A DNA stretch of 64,000 nt from Micromonospora sp. MW-13 (GCF_003434305.1 NZ_QKKX01000035.1:62001-126000), one strand, 5' to 3'; positions 15,727 to 25,398 are shown, counted from the first letter of the stretch. Numbers and translations are program-made. Notes: generated from the letters alone by a model not told the origin.

Positions 15727-18357
15727 GTGCTCGCCGACGTACCCCTCGACCTGCCGGTCCGGCCCGCCCTGCCGGCGCTTCTCGACGCGCTGCGCGCGGC
15801 CGGCGGCGCGGTCCTCGTGGCGCCCCCGGGCACCGGGAAGACCACCCTCGCCCCGCTGGCCGTGGCCGGGGCGGTCACCGGCCGGGTGGTGATCGCCCAG
15901 CCCCGCCGGGTGGCCGCCCGGGCGGCGGCGCACCGGATGGCCGCCCTGCTCGGCGAGCGGGTCGGCGACCGGATCGGGTACGCGGTGCGCGGCGAGCGGC
16001 GGGGCGGCCCCACGACCCGGGTCGAGGTGGTCACCACCGGCCTGCTGGTGCGCCGGCTGCACCACGACCCGGAGTTGCCCGGCGTCGGCGCGGTCCTGCT
16101 GGACGAGTGCCACGAGCGGCAGCTCGACGCCGACCTGGCGCTGGCGTTCACCGTCCAGGCCCGGGCGACGCTACGCCCCGACCTGTGGCTGGCCGCCATG
16201 TCGGCCACCCCGGACGCGGGCCGGTTCGCCGCGCTGCTCGGCGCCGACGGCGTGCCCGCGCCGGTGGTCCGGGCCGCCTCGGCCCTGCACCCGGTGACCC
16301 GGGTCTGGGCCCCGCCGCCCCGGCCGGTCACCCCCTCCGGGGCCGGCCGCGTCGACCCGGCGCTGCTGGACCACGTCGCGGCCACGGTCCGGCGGGCCCT
16401 CACCGAGCGGGACGGGGACCTGCTGGTCTTCCTGCCCGGGGTGGGCGAGATCGCGGCCGTGACCGGCCGGCTGGCCGACCTGCGGGACTCCGTCGCCCTG
16501 CTGCCGCTGCACGGGCGGCTGCGCGGGGCGGAGCAGGACGCCGCGCTGCGTCCCGCCGACCGGCGGCGGGTGGTGCTGGCCACCGCCGTGGCGGAGAGCA
16601 GCCTCACCGTGCCCGGGGTCCGGGTGGTGGTCGACGCCGGGCTCGCCCGGGTGCCCCGGGTGGACCTGGCCCGGGGGCTGGGCGCGCTGGTCACGGTGCC
16701 GGTGTCCCGGGCCGCGGCCACCCAGCGGGCCGGCCGGGCCGGCCGGGAGACACCCGGGCACGTGTACCGGTGCTGGTCGCAGGCCACCCACGCCCGGCTC
16801 GCCGCGCAGCCGGAACCGGAGATCGCCACCGCCGACCTGACCGGGTTCGCCCTGGAGCTGGCCGCCTGGGGCGAGCCGGACGGCAGCGGGCTGGCCCTGC
16901 CCGACCCGCCGCCGGCCGCCGCGATGACGGTCGCCCGGGAGACCCTGACCACCCTCGGCGCGCTGGACGCCGCTGGCCGGATCACCGCCCGGGGGCGGGC
17001 GATCGCCGGCGCGGGGGCCCATCCCCGGCTGGCCCGGGCCCTGCTGGACGGCGCGCCGGTGGTCGGCGCCGACCGGGCCGCCGAGGTGGTGGCGCTGCTC
17101 GCCGAGGACGCCGTCGCCGGGCCGGGCGACGACCTGACCGCCGGGTGGCGCCGGCTGCGCGCGGGCGTCGACCCCGCCGCCACGGCCCGCTGGCGCGCCG
17201 AGGTACGCCGGCTCCGCGCCGCCCTGCCCGCCGGGACGGACGGCCACCGGCCCACGGACGACGCGAGCCCGCCGGAGTCCTCCGGCCCGGCCCGGGCACC
17301 CGGGGGCGGCCCGGCCCGCCCGCCCCGCGACCCGGACGGCCGCGCGCCGGCCCGGGACCGCCGGCTGGGCCGGCTGCCCGACGACCTCGCCGCCGGGCTG
17401 CTGGTCGGGTTGGCGTACCCGGAACGGCTGGCCCGGGTCCGCCGGGCCGGCGGGTCGGCGTACCTGATGGCGGGCGGGACCGAGGCGGAGGTGGCGCCGG
17501 GCTCCGGGCTGGCCGGGGCCGCGTGGCTGGCCGTCGCGGTGGCCGACCGCTCCCCCGGCGCGCCGGCCGCCCGGGTCCGGCTGGCCACCCCGCTGGACGA
17601 GGCGACCGCGCGGGAGGCCGGCGGGCCGCTGCTGCGCCCGGAGCGGGAGGTGGCCTGGTCCGGCGGTGACGTGGTGGCCCGGGAGGTGGTCCGGCTCGGC
17701 GCGATCGAGTTGGTCGCCCGGGCGTTGGCCCGGCCGGAGCCGGCGCTGGTGGCCGCGGCGCTGCGCGACGGGCTGCGCCACGCGGGCCTGACGCTGCTGA
17801 CCTGGACCCCGGCCGCGCGGGCGCTGCGCGAGCGGATGGCGTTCTGCCGGCACGCCCTCGGCCCCGACTGGCCGGACGTGGGCGACGAGGCGCTGCTCGC
17901 CGGGGCGGACGCCTGGCTCGGCCCGGAGCTGGCCGCCGCCCGCCGGCGGGCCGACCTGGCCCGGATCGACGTCGCCGCCGCGCTGCGCCGGCTGCTGCCC
18001 TGGCAGCAGGCCGCCCGGCTCGACGAGCTGGCCCCGGAGCGGCTCGCCGTGCCCAGCGGCTCCCGCGTCCGGGTGGACTACGCCGACCCGGCGGCCCCGG
18101 TCCTGGCGGTGAAGCTCCAGGAGACCTTCGGTTGGGCCGAGGCCCCCCGGATCGCCGACGGGCGGGTGCCGGTGCTGCTGCACCTGCTCTCCCCCGCCGG
18201 CCGCCCGGTGGCGGTCACCGCCGACCTGGCCTCGTTCTGGCGCACCGGCTACCCGCAGGTCCGCGCCGAGCTGCGCGGGCGCTACCCCCGGCACCCCTGG
18301 CCGCAGGACCCGACCACGGCAGAGCCGACCCGCCGGGCCGCCCCGCGCCGCCGCTGA
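15727..18357 (+). CDS. hrpB: ATP-dependent helicase HrpB
   Basis: This 876-residue DEAH-family helicase has the Walker A APPGTGKTT, a DEAH box written DECHER as in HrpB, SATPD (motif III) and QRAGRAGRE (motif VI), then the HA2 and HrpB-type C-terminal domain. GTG 15727 has AGGAG 2-3 bp before it. The linker near 520-560 is Pro/Gly/Arg-rich and looks disordered. HrpB is an RNA helicase-like protein whose cellular role is poorly defined. A separate HrpA is at 49409. Confidence 0.92.
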   Translation: MLADVPLDLPVRPALPALLDALRAAGGAVLVAPPGTGKTTLAPLAVAGAVTGRVVIAQPRRVAARAAAHRMAALLGERVGDRIGYAVRGERRGGPTTRVEVVTTGLLVRRLHHDPELPGVGAVLLDECHERQLDADLALAFTVQARATLRPDLWLAAMSATPDAGRFAALLGADGVPAPVVRAASALHPVTRVWAPPPRPVTPSGAGRVDPALLDHVAATVRRALTERDGDLLVFLPGVGEIAAVTGRLADLRDSVALLPLHGRLRGAEQDAALRPADRRRVVLATAVAESSLTVPGVRVVVDAGLARVPRVDLARGLGALVTVPVSRAAATQRAGRAGRETPGHVYRCWSQATHARLAAQPEPEIATADLTGFALELAAWGEPDGSGLALPDPPPAAAMTVARETLTTLGALDAAGRITARGRAIAGAGAHPRLARALLDGAPVVGADRAAEVVALLAEDAVAGPGDDLTAGWRRLRAGVDPAATARWRAEVRRLRAALPAGTDGHRPTDDASPPESSGPARAPGGGPARPPRDPDGRAPARDRRLGRLPDDLAAGLLVGLAYPERLARVRRAGGSAYLMAGGTEAEVAPGSGLAGAAWLAVAVADRSPGAPAARVRLATPLDEATAREAGGPLLRPEREVAWSGGDVVAREVVRLGAIELVARALARPEPALVAAALRDGLRHAGLTLLTWTPAARALRERMAFCRHALGPDWPDVGDEALLAGADAWLGPELAAARRRADLARIDVAAALRRLLPWQQAARLDELAPERLAVPSGSRVRVDYADPAAPVLAVKLQETFGWAEAPRIADGRVPVLLHLLSPAGRPVAVTADLASFWRTGYPQVRAELRGRYPRHPWPQDPTTAEPTRRAAPRRR

Positions 18358-18484
18358 CCCGGGCCGACGGCCGGCCGGTGGGCACCGGTCCGCGTCGACC
18401 ACCCTGGCCCGGGGCCTGGCCCTGGCCGGGCCGACGGGCCGGGGCCCGGGCCGACTCGGGCCGGGCGCGTCCGCAGGGGCCGGG

Positions 18485-19213
18485 TCAGTCCTCGGCGACC
18501 ACGTCGGCGATGACGACGGTGACGTTGTCGGGGCCGCCGGCGCGCAGCGCCAGGTCGATCAGCCGCCGGGCGCACTCGTCCCGGTCCGGGTGGGCGCCGA
18601 GCACCTCGGCGAGGGTGTCCGGACGGACCACGTTGGACAGGCCGTCGCTGCACAGCAGCCACCGGTCGCCGGCCCAGGGCACCATCGTCGCGTACGACGG
18701 GGAGACCTCCTCGCCCTGCAACGCCTGGGTGACCACGGCCCGGCGCGGGTGGCTCGCGGCCTGGTCGGCGGTGATCACGCCCTGGTCGACGAGCATCTGC
18801 ACGAAGGTGTCGTCCCGGGTGATCTGCTTGAGCACCCCCTCCCGGAAGAGGTACGCGCGGGAGTCGCCGACGTGGGCCAGGGCGAGACAGCTCCCGGTCC
18901 GGGCGAAGAGCAGGGCGGTCAGGGTGGTGCCCATGCCCTGCCGCTCCGGGTCCTCCCGCACCGCCTCGCGGATCCCCGCGGTCGCCAGCTCGATCCCGCT
19001 CTGCAGGGCGGCGACCAGGGCGTCCTCCGGTGTCGCCAGGTCCAGCGGCCCGACCGCGTCGATCGCGATCCGGCTGGCCAGGTCGCCGGCGGCCATCCCG
19101 CCCATGCCGTCGGCGACGGCGACGAGCCAGGTGCCGGAGTGCAGGGCGTCCTGGTTGCCGCTGCGGATCAGCCCGCGGTCACTCGCCCCCACGGAACGCA
19201 GCTTCAGGGTCAT
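18485..19213 (-). CDS. PP2C-type serine/threonine phosphatase
   Basis: This 242-residue protein carries the PP2C metal-binding residues: SGNQDA near the start, VADGMGGMAAGD, HVGDSRAYLF, LCSDGLSNVV and GGPDNVTVVIADV. Such phosphatases remove phosphate from Ser/Thr proteins in the cytoplasm; a partner kinase gene is not adjacent. It has no membrane segment, unlike the mycobacterial PstP. It is divergent from the GH9 cellulase gene. Confidence 0.92.
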   Translation of the reverse strand: MTLKLRSVGASDRGLIRSGNQDALHSGTWLVAVADGMGGMAAGDLASRIAIDAVGPLDLATPEDALVAALQSGIELATAGIREAVREDPERQGMGTTLTALLFARTGSCLALAHVGDSRAYLFREGVLKQITRDDTFVQMLVDQGVITADQAASHPRRAVVTQALQGEEVSPSYATMVPWAGDRWLLCSDGLSNVVRPDTLAEVLGAHPDRDECARRLIDLALRAGGPDNVTVVIADVVAED

Positions 19214-19344
19214 GGGACGCAGCCTGCCAGTTGGAGGCCGCAGTTGTCTCTAGGAGATCGCGACGACGTCGCGTGGCGCGGCGAATCTCACGCGGCGGAC
19301 CGGGCCAGGGGGTGAACCGGGCCGGTTTTATTCAGCGTCCTCAA

Positions 19345-19373
19345 TTGACACGACGGACACCCGCTGGAAATAT
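19345..19373 (+). promoter_or_regulatory. Promoter of the GH9 cellulase gene
   Basis: TTGACA at 19345-19350 is a perfect -35, with AAATAT 17 bp later at 19368-19373. Transcription should begin about 19380, placing the CebR box at 19385-19398 immediately downstream. Confidence 0.6.
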
Positions 19374-19384
19374 CGGAGCGACGC

Positions 19385-19398
19385 TGGGAGCGCTCCCA
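19385..19398. promoter_or_regulatory. CebR operator upstream of the GH9 cellulase
   Basis: TGGGAGCGCTCCCA is a perfect 14-bp palindrome and equals the CebR consensus of Streptomyces. It lies just downstream of the promoter and 31 bp before the GTG, so a bound repressor would block elongation. Confidence 0.85.
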
Positions 19399-19428
19399 GA
19401 TCAGCCCGTCCCCCGGAAGGAAACCCCC

Positions 19429-22050
19429 GTGACGCCATCCCGACGCCGTCGACGCCGCCTCGCGGTGCTCGCCACGGCGACCGCCCTGGCCCTCACCGGC
19501 ACCACTGCCGGCGCGGCCCACGCCGAGGTCCCGCCGGACGCCCCCGAGCAGCTGAAGAACGGCGACTTCAGCGCGGGCGTCGCCCCCTGGTTCTCGTACG
19601 GCACCGGGCCGCTCGGGGCCACCGACGGCCGGCTCTGCGCCACCGTCCCCGGCGGGCTGGCCAACCCCTGGGACGCCGGCATCGGCCAGGACGCCGTGCC
19701 GCTGACCTCCGGCGCCGAGTACGAGCTGGCCTTCGACCTCGCCGCCACCCCCGGGGTGACCGTCAAGGCGGTGCTCCAGCTCGGCGCCGCCCCGTACACG
19801 CAGTACGCCAGCCTGGACGCCGCCGCCACCAGCGGCAGCCAGCACTTCGCCAAGACCTTCACCGTCAGCGAGGACAACCCGGGCGCGCAGCTCGTCTTCC
19901 AGGTCGGCGGGGCCGCCGCCGAGCAGACCGTGTGCCTGGACAACGTCTCGCTGCGCGGCGGCGAGCCGCCCGAGCCGTACGAGCCGGACACCGGCCCCCG
20001 GGTCCGGGTGAACCAGGTCGGCTACCTGCCCGGCGGCCCCAAGAACGCCACCGTCGTCACCGAGGCCGCCGACCCGCTCGACTGGCAGCTCACGTCGGCC
20101 GCCGGGGCGGTGGTGGCCAGCGGGCGGAGCACCCCGCGCGGGGTCAACGAGGCGTCCGGCCAGAACGTGCAGACCGTCGACTTCTCCGCCTACCGCACCC
20201 CGGGCACCGGCTACACCCTGGTCGCCGACGGCGAGACCAGCCACCCGTTCGACATCTCCGGCACGCTCTACGACAGGCTGCGCGCCGACGCCCTCCAGTT
20301 CTTCTACCTCCAACGCAGCGGCATCGCCATCGACGACGACCTGGTCGGCGACGAGTACGCCCGCCCCGCCGGCCACCTCGGCGTCGCCCCCAACCAGGGC
20401 GACACCAGCGTGCCCTGCCAGCCGGGGGTCTGCGACTACTCCCTCAACGTGCGCGGCGGCTGGTACGACGCGGGCGACCACGGCAAGTACGTGGTCAACG
20501 GCGGCATCGCCACCTACCAGCTCCTGAACGCCTTCGAGCGGACCAAGACGGCGGCCACCGCCGACGGCGGCGCGGGCCTGGCCGACGGCTCGCTGCGGGT
20601 GCCCGAGCGCGGCAACGGCGTGCCGGACGTCCTCGACGAGGCGCGCTGGGAGCTGGAGTTCCTGCTGCGCATGCAGGTGCCGGCCGGCAAGCCGCTGGCC
20701 GGGATGGCCCACCACAAGATCCACGACAGGAATTGGACCGGCCTGCCGCTCGACCCGGCCGCCGACCCGCAGCCGCGCGAGCTGCACCCGCCGTCCACCG
20801 CCGCCACCCTCAACCTGGCCGCCGTCGCCGCCCAGTGCGCCCGGCTGTTCGCCCCGTACGACGCGGCGTTCGCCACCCGCTGCGGCACCGCCGCGAAGAC
20901 CGCGTACGCGGCGGCCAAGGCCCACCCGGCGCGCTACGCCAGCCCGGCCGACGCCACCGGCGGCGGCGCGTACGACGACACCGACGTCAGCGACGAGTTC
21001 TACTGGGCCGCCGCCGAGCTGTACCTGACCACCGGCCAGCCGGCGTACCTGACCGACCTGACCGCCTCGAGGCACCACACCGGCGCGGTCTTCGGCGACC
21101 AGGGCTTCGGCTGGCAGGGCGTCGCCGCGCTGGGCCGACTCGACCTGGCCACCGTGCCCAGCGGCCTGCCGACCGCCGACCGCGACCGGGTGCGCGCCTC
21201 GGTGACCGCCGCCGCCGACCGCTATCTGGAGATCCTGCGCGGCCAGGCGTACGGGCTGCCGATGCCCGGCGATCCGGGCAGCTACTTCTGGGGTGCCAAC
21301 GGCAACATCGCCAACAACGCGGCCGTGCTGGGCACCGCCTTCGACCTGACCCGGGACGAGAGGTACCGGGACGGGGCGGTGCAGGCGGCGGACTACCTGT
21401 TCGGCCGCAACGCGCTCAACATCTCGTACGTGACCGGCTGGGGCGAGCACGCCGCGCAGAACCAGCACAGCCGGATGTACGGCCACCAGTTCGACCCGAC
21501 GCTGCCGAACCCGCCGGCCGGCTCGCTGGCCGGTGGCGCGAACGCCGCCCTCCAGGACCCGTTCTCGGCGAACCTGCTGGCCGGCTGCGAGCCGCAGTTC
21601 TGCTACGTCGACGACATCAACTCGTACTCGACGAACGAGGTGGCGATCAACTGGAACTCGGCGCTGGCCTGGCTGGCCTCGTTCCTCGCCGACCAGGACG
21701 ACGCGGCGGCCGTCGCGGCACCGACCTGCGCCGTGTCGTACACCAACTACGGCACCTGGCAGGGCGGGACCGGGTTCACCGCCCAGGTGACCATCCGCAA
21801 CACGGGCACCGCCGCGGTGAACGGCTGGACCGCCCGGTTCGCCTTCACCGGCGACCAGCGGGTGCGGGAGGCGTGGATGGCGAGGGTGACCCAGTCCGGG
21901 GCCACGGTGACCGCGAAGAACGAGTCGTACAACGCCCGGATCGACCCGGGCGCCACCGCGACCTTCGGCTTCAACGCGACCACCGCCGGCAACGCCAACC
22001 CCGCCCCCGACCTGATCACGGTCAACGGCGCCCCCTGCGCCCTGTCCTGA
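19429..22050 (+). CDS. Secreted multimodular GH9 cellulase (CBM4/9-Ig-GH9-CBM2)
   Basis: This 873-residue secreted endo-/exoglucanase starts at GTG 19429, in front of a six-Arg run and a signal peptide cleaved near AHA-EV (residue 32). Domains are: a CBM4/9-like beta-sandwich (about 38-178), a CelD-N Ig-like domain (from RVRVNQVGYLP, about 185-280), a GH9 (alpha/alpha)6 catalytic domain with WYDAGDHGKYV (catalytic Asp pair) and STNEVAINWN (catalytic Glu), then a C-terminal CBM2. Unlike the GH6 gene, the linker to CBM2 is very short. In the CBM2 the position usually Trp in N-x-S-W-N reads NESYN. It is under CebR control with the GH6 enzyme. Confidence 0.93.
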   Translation: MTPSRRRRRRLAVLATATALALTGTTAGAAHAEVPPDAPEQLKNGDFSAGVAPWFSYGTGPLGATDGRLCATVPGGLANPWDAGIGQDAVPLTSGAEYELAFDLAATPGVTVKAVLQLGAAPYTQYASLDAAATSGSQHFAKTFTVSEDNPGAQLVFQVGGAAAEQTVCLDNVSLRGGEPPEPYEPDTGPRVRVNQVGYLPGGPKNATVVTEAADPLDWQLTSAAGAVVASGRSTPRGVNEASGQNVQTVDFSAYRTPGTGYTLVADGETSHPFDISGTLYDRLRADALQFFYLQRSGIAIDDDLVGDEYARPAGHLGVAPNQGDTSVPCQPGVCDYSLNVRGGWYDAGDHGKYVVNGGIATYQLLNAFERTKTAATADGGAGLADGSLRVPERGNGVPDVLDEARWELEFLLRMQVPAGKPLAGMAHHKIHDRNWTGLPLDPAADPQPRELHPPSTAATLNLAAVAAQCARLFAPYDAAFATRCGTAAKTAYAAAKAHPARYASPADATGGGAYDDTDVSDEFYWAAAELYLTTGQPAYLTDLTASRHHTGAVFGDQGFGWQGVAALGRLDLATVPSGLPTADRDRVRASVTAAADRYLEILRGQAYGLPMPGDPGSYFWGANGNIANNAAVLGTAFDLTRDERYRDGAVQAADYLFGRNALNISYVTGWGEHAAQNQHSRMYGHQFDPTLPNPPAGSLAGGANAALQDPFSANLLAGCEPQFCYVDDINSYSTNEVAINWNSALAWLASFLADQDDAAAVAAPTCAVSYTNYGTWQGGTGFTAQVTIRNTGTAAVNGWTARFAFTGDQRVREAWMARVTQSGATVTAKNESYNARIDPGATATFGFNATTAGNANPAPDLITVNGAPCALS

Positions 22051-22078
22051 CCCACCCCGGTCCCGGGCAGCACGGGAT

Positions 22079-22116
22079 GGGGCGTCCGCTCCCGTTGCGG
22101 GAGGAGCGGACGCCCC
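22079..22116. terminator. Terminator-like hairpin after GH9 gene
   Basis: A perfect 14-bp stem (22079-22092 with 22103-22116) with a 10-nt loop lies 28 bp after the stop, between the GH9 gene and the convergent protease gene. Confidence 0.75.
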
Positions 22117-22146
22117 GGTGTCGGATGCCGCGCTGGTGCGCCAGGA

Positions 22147-23337
22147 TCAGGCGGGCAGGCCGCCGACCTGGGTGTCGATCCAGGAGCGGATCGACGGCAG
22201 GTCCTCGTAGATGGACGGGCCGGTGGCGCAGGTGGAGTTGTTGTTGCCGGCCCGGCTGGTCGCGCCGATCAGGTTCCACACCCCGTTGACCTTGCGCACC
22301 TGGGGCCCGCCGGAGTCGCCGTAGCAGGCGCCGGCGACGCCGCCGGTGTTGTCGGTGCAGATCTCGTACGGGCCGTTGATGCCGCTGCACCGGCTGTCGG
22401 CCACGATCGAGGTGTCCAGCTCCCGGGCGACCGTGGGGGCGGAGCCGCAGCCGGGCGTCGGGCAGGTCTGGCCCCAGCCGATGATCCGGGTCGCGGTGCC
22501 GACCGCGCCCGACGTGGTCGGGATCGGAGCCGGCGCGTAGCTGACCGAGCCGGCGAGCTGGAACAGCTTGACGTCGATCGACGGGTGGTTGACCGCCCGG
22601 CTCACCCCGACGACCGTGCCGCCGCTGGTGCGGTTGATGCTGCCCACCCGCACCGAGGACGGCGTCGGGCAGTGCTTCGCCGTGACCGCCCAGTTGGCCT
22701 TGATCAGCGAACCGGTGCAGCCGGAGACGTACACCATGAAGGGGTAGTTCTCCGAGGCGGTGACGCCGCCGACGACGTTCGGCGTGATGTCGCCGGCGTC
22801 GTCACCGTTCCAGACGTACGTCCGGCCGGTGGTCGGCGCGGCGAGGCTGCCGGCGAACAGCGAGTTGACCCGGGACGCCTCGGCGGCGCTGGGGTTCGCG
22901 TTGGCGCAGGAGACCGGCGCGCTGCTGCCGGACATCAGGTCGGTGCAGAGCCCGGTGCGCTTGTCCGGCAGGCCGAGGATGTGGCCGATCTCGTGGGTGG
23001 CGATCCGGGTCCGGTTGTAGCCCTGGTTCACCGCCTCCCAGCCCATCCACACCCGGCCACTGCCGAGCGAGGTCGGCTGCGCCCGGGGCCAGCCGGCGTC
23101 GACGTAGATGGTGATGTTGCCCGGGGTGGCGGGCAGCAGCCGGACGGTGCTGACATTGCTGTTCCAGATCTGGGCGGCCTGGTCGAAGTTGGTGCGGAAC
23201 TCGCCGGCCCGGCTCGCGTCGTAGTAGACGGTCCGGACGGCGGACGCGCTGGTGCCGGTGGCGGCCAGCACCCCGGCGGCGGCCAGGACCGCCGCGGCCA
23301 CGGCTCCCGCCGTACGCAGCAGATGTCGTCGGAACAC
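22147..23337 (-). CDS. Secreted protease: metzincin (snapalysin-like) fused to trypsin-like domain
   Basis: About 396 residues with an Arg-rich signal peptide cleaved near SASA-VR. An N-terminal metzincin carries HEIGHILGLPD (His, Glu, His, His/Asp-type zinc site) at about 115-125, followed by the Met-turn DLMSG, as in snapalysins. From about residue 187 (NVVGGV) a trypsin-like S1 domain follows, with its own catalytic His (TAKHC), Asp (SIDVKLF) and Ser (GDSGGP); the Cys around these suggest disulfides. GTG 23337 is chosen because AGGAG lies 5 bp before it; GTG 23343 is too close. Both catalytic sites look complete, so one polypeptide could cleave by two mechanisms, or one domain could activate the other. 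Confidence 0.85.
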   Translation of the reverse strand: MFRRHLLRTAGAVAAAVLAAAGVLAATGTSASAVRTVYYDASRAGEFRTNFDQAAQIWNSNVSTVRLLPATPGNITIYVDAGWPRAQPTSLGSGRVWMGWEAVNQGYNRTRIATHEIGHILGLPDKRTGLCTDLMSGSSAPVSCANANPSAAEASRVNSLFAGSLAAPTTGRTYVWNGDDAGDITPNVVGGVTASENYPFMVYVSGCTGSLIKANWAVTAKHCPTPSSVRVGSINRTSGGTVVGVSRAVNHPSIDVKLFQLAGSVSYAPAPIPTTSGAVGTATRIIGWGQTCPTPGCGSAPTVARELDTSIVADSRCSGINGPYEICTDNTGGVAGACYGDSGGPQVRKVNGVWNLIGATSRAGNNNSTCATGPSIYEDLPSIRSWIDTQVGGLPA

Positions 23338-23533
23338 ACGCACTCCTCTGGATCACGGCGGCAAGGCCGCCTCCCATTGATGTGGGTCGATCCTAGATCG
23401 AGTACGGTCAGTCCGCCGCATAGCGCTTGCGTCATACGAGCCACGTCGGCGGCCACGATCGTCAGACCTCGGGCGGAGGCGACGCGCCGGGCGCAGGAGC
23501 CGTGGACAGCAGCCGATCACCGGGCGCGGCGGG

Positions 23534-23791
23534 TCAGCCGATCTCCTCGTCGACGAAGCACCAGCGCCACGCCTCCCCCGGCTGGACCGAGCGCATCACC
23601 GGATGCCCGGTGGCCTCGAAGTGCCTCGACGCGTGCTGGTACGGCGAGGAGTCGCAGCAGCCGACGTGCCCGCAGTCCAGGCAGGCCCGCAGGTGCACCC
23701 AGTCGTCGTTGCCGACGGCGACGCAGTCGGGGCACTCCGCCGTGGTCAGCGGCTCGACGGCACCCGCCTCGGTGAGGTGCTGGCAGCTCAT
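23534..23791 (-). CDS. UBP-type zinc finger protein
   Basis: This 85-residue protein is almost entirely a ZnF-UBP domain, with CQHL, CPDCV, ACLDCGHVGCCDS, a His-rich HASRHFEATGHPV and WCFVDEEI at the end, the expected Cys/His order. Such single-domain proteins are common beside actinobacterial CPA1 antiporters. Its ATG overlaps the stop of the antiporter gene, so it is coupled to it. Bacterial ligands are unknown because ubiquitin is absent. Confidence 0.88.
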   Translation of the reverse strand: MSCQHLTEAGAVEPLTTAECPDCVAVGNDDWVHLRACLDCGHVGCCDSSPYQHASRHFEATGHPVMRSVQPGEAWRWCFVDEEIG

Positions 23792-25362
23792 CAGTCGGTC
23801 TCCTGTCGCAGTAACGACTCCTCCAGGTCCAGGTCACGGTAGGCCCGCACCAGCACCTCCTCGGGAATCCGGCCGGCGTCGCGGGCGGCCCGGAACACCT
23901 CCCGCTCCGCGTCGATCATCTCCTGCCGCAGCCGACCGTACGCCTGGGACGGGGTTTCCCGCTCGGTGCCTCCCAGCCGTTCCCAGGCCAGGTTGGTGCG
24001 CTCCGTCAGCCCCCGGCGCAGCCGGTCCACGACCGCCGTCGGGGCGGTGTCGGCCAGCGCGTCGAGTCGATCCCGGGCGGCCCGGCTGGCCTGCTGCTGG
24101 ACGCTGGCGGCGGAGAGCGCGTCCTGCACCGGGTCGTCCGGCGGCAGCCTGAGCCGGCGGGCCACCGCCGGCAGGGTGGCGCCCTGGGCGACCAGCGTCA
24201 CCACGATCACCGCGAAGGCCAGCCAGATGAACAGTTGCCGGGGGTAGGGGCGGTCCTGCGCGAGGGTGAGCGGCAGGGCCAGCGCGGCGGCCAGGGTCAC
24301 CACGCCGCGCATCCCGGCCCAGCCGATGACGATCGGGAACCTCGCCGACGGCCTCGTCTCACGCTGCCGGATCCGGGGCACCAGCCGGGCCAGGTAGGTG
24401 GCCGGGAAGATCCAGACGAACCGGGTCACGACGACGGTCGCCAGCACCGCCACGGTGATCGCGGCCAGGAAGCCGAGCGGCTCGTTGAGGTCCCGCACCA
24501 CCTCGCGGAGCTGGAGGCCGACCAGCAGGAAGACCAGCCCCTCCAGCAGGAACCGGGCCAGCCGCCAGAACGCGCCGATCTGAAGACGGGAGGCCGCCGA
24601 CATCAGCATCGGCATCCGGTGACCGATCCCGAGCCCGGTCACCACCACCGCGACCACGCCGGAGGCGTGGACCGCCTCGGCGGCGAAGACCACCGCGAAC
24701 GGCACGATCAGCGACAGCGCGTTGTCCAGCACGGCGTCGCTGATCCGCTTGTGCAGGAACCCGAAGACCAGCACGCCGGCCAGCCCGACCAGGATGCCGC
24801 CGCCGGTGGCGACCAGCACCTCCCGGGCCACGTCGCCGACCCCGACCGAGGTGCCGATCGTCGCCATCGTGGCCACCCGCAGCAGCACCAGCGCGGTGGC
24901 GTCGTTGATCAGGCTCTCGCCCTCGAGGATGGTCACCACCCGCCGGGGCAGCCCGATCCGCCGGGCGACCGCGGTGGCGGCCACCGCGTCCGGCGGGGCC
25001 ACCACCGCGCCGAGGGCCAGGCAGACCGCGAACGGCACCGCCGGCAGCAGCAGGTGTACGACGAGTCCGACGGCGAACGCCGTGAAGATCACCAGCCCGA
25101 CGGCGAGCAGCAGGATCGGCCGCAGGTTGAGCCGGAACGCCGGCACCGACGTCTCCAGGGCCGCCACGTACAGCAGCGGCGGCAGGATGCCCACCAGCAC
25201 CAGATCCGGGTCGAGCCGGACCTGGGGGAAGCCGGGAACGAAGGAGAGCGCGAGGCCGACGACCACCAGCAGGATCGGCGCGAGCAGGCCGAGCCGGCGG
25301 GCCAGCGCCGCGCCGAGCGTCGCGATCGCGAGGAAGACGACGACCTCGAACAGGGACTCCAT
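23791..25362 (-). CDS. CPA1 family Na+/H+ antiporter
   Basis: This 523-residue protein has about 12 membrane helices (1-400). The conserved AVVAPPDAVAATAVARRIGLP and ESLINDATALVLLRVA match the Asp-Asn/ND motifs of the NhaP-type CPA1 family. A hydrophilic C-terminal tail (about 400-523), rich in charged residues, probably regulates it. It exchanges Na+ or K+ for protons. The coupled zinc-finger gene follows. Confidence 0.9.
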   Translation of the reverse strand: MESLFEVVVFLAIATLGAALARRLGLLAPILLVVVGLALSFVPGFPQVRLDPDLVLVGILPPLLYVAALETSVPAFRLNLRPILLLAVGLVIFTAFAVGLVVHLLLPAVPFAVCLALGAVVAPPDAVAATAVARRIGLPRRVVTILEGESLINDATALVLLRVATMATIGTSVGVGDVAREVLVATGGGILVGLAGVLVFGFLHKRISDAVLDNALSLIVPFAVVFAAEAVHASGVVAVVVTGLGIGHRMPMLMSAASRLQIGAFWRLARFLLEGLVFLLVGLQLREVVRDLNEPLGFLAAITVAVLATVVVTRFVWIFPATYLARLVPRIRQRETRPSARFPIVIGWAGMRGVVTLAAALALPLTLAQDRPYPRQLFIWLAFAVIVVTLVAQGATLPAVARRLRLPPDDPVQDALSAASVQQQASRAARDRLDALADTAPTAVVDRLRRGLTERTNLAWERLGGTERETPSQAYGRLRQEMIDAEREVFRAARDAGRIPEEVLVRAYRDLDLEESLLRQETD

Positions 25363-25398
25363 GGCTACGAGCCTAGGGCGCGACCCCGCCCGGACGGA

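Noticed and set aside
19030..19428. Upstream extension of the GH9 frame
   Set aside because: It runs through the promoter, the CebR box and the antisense of the phosphatase gene; the signal peptide starts at 19429.
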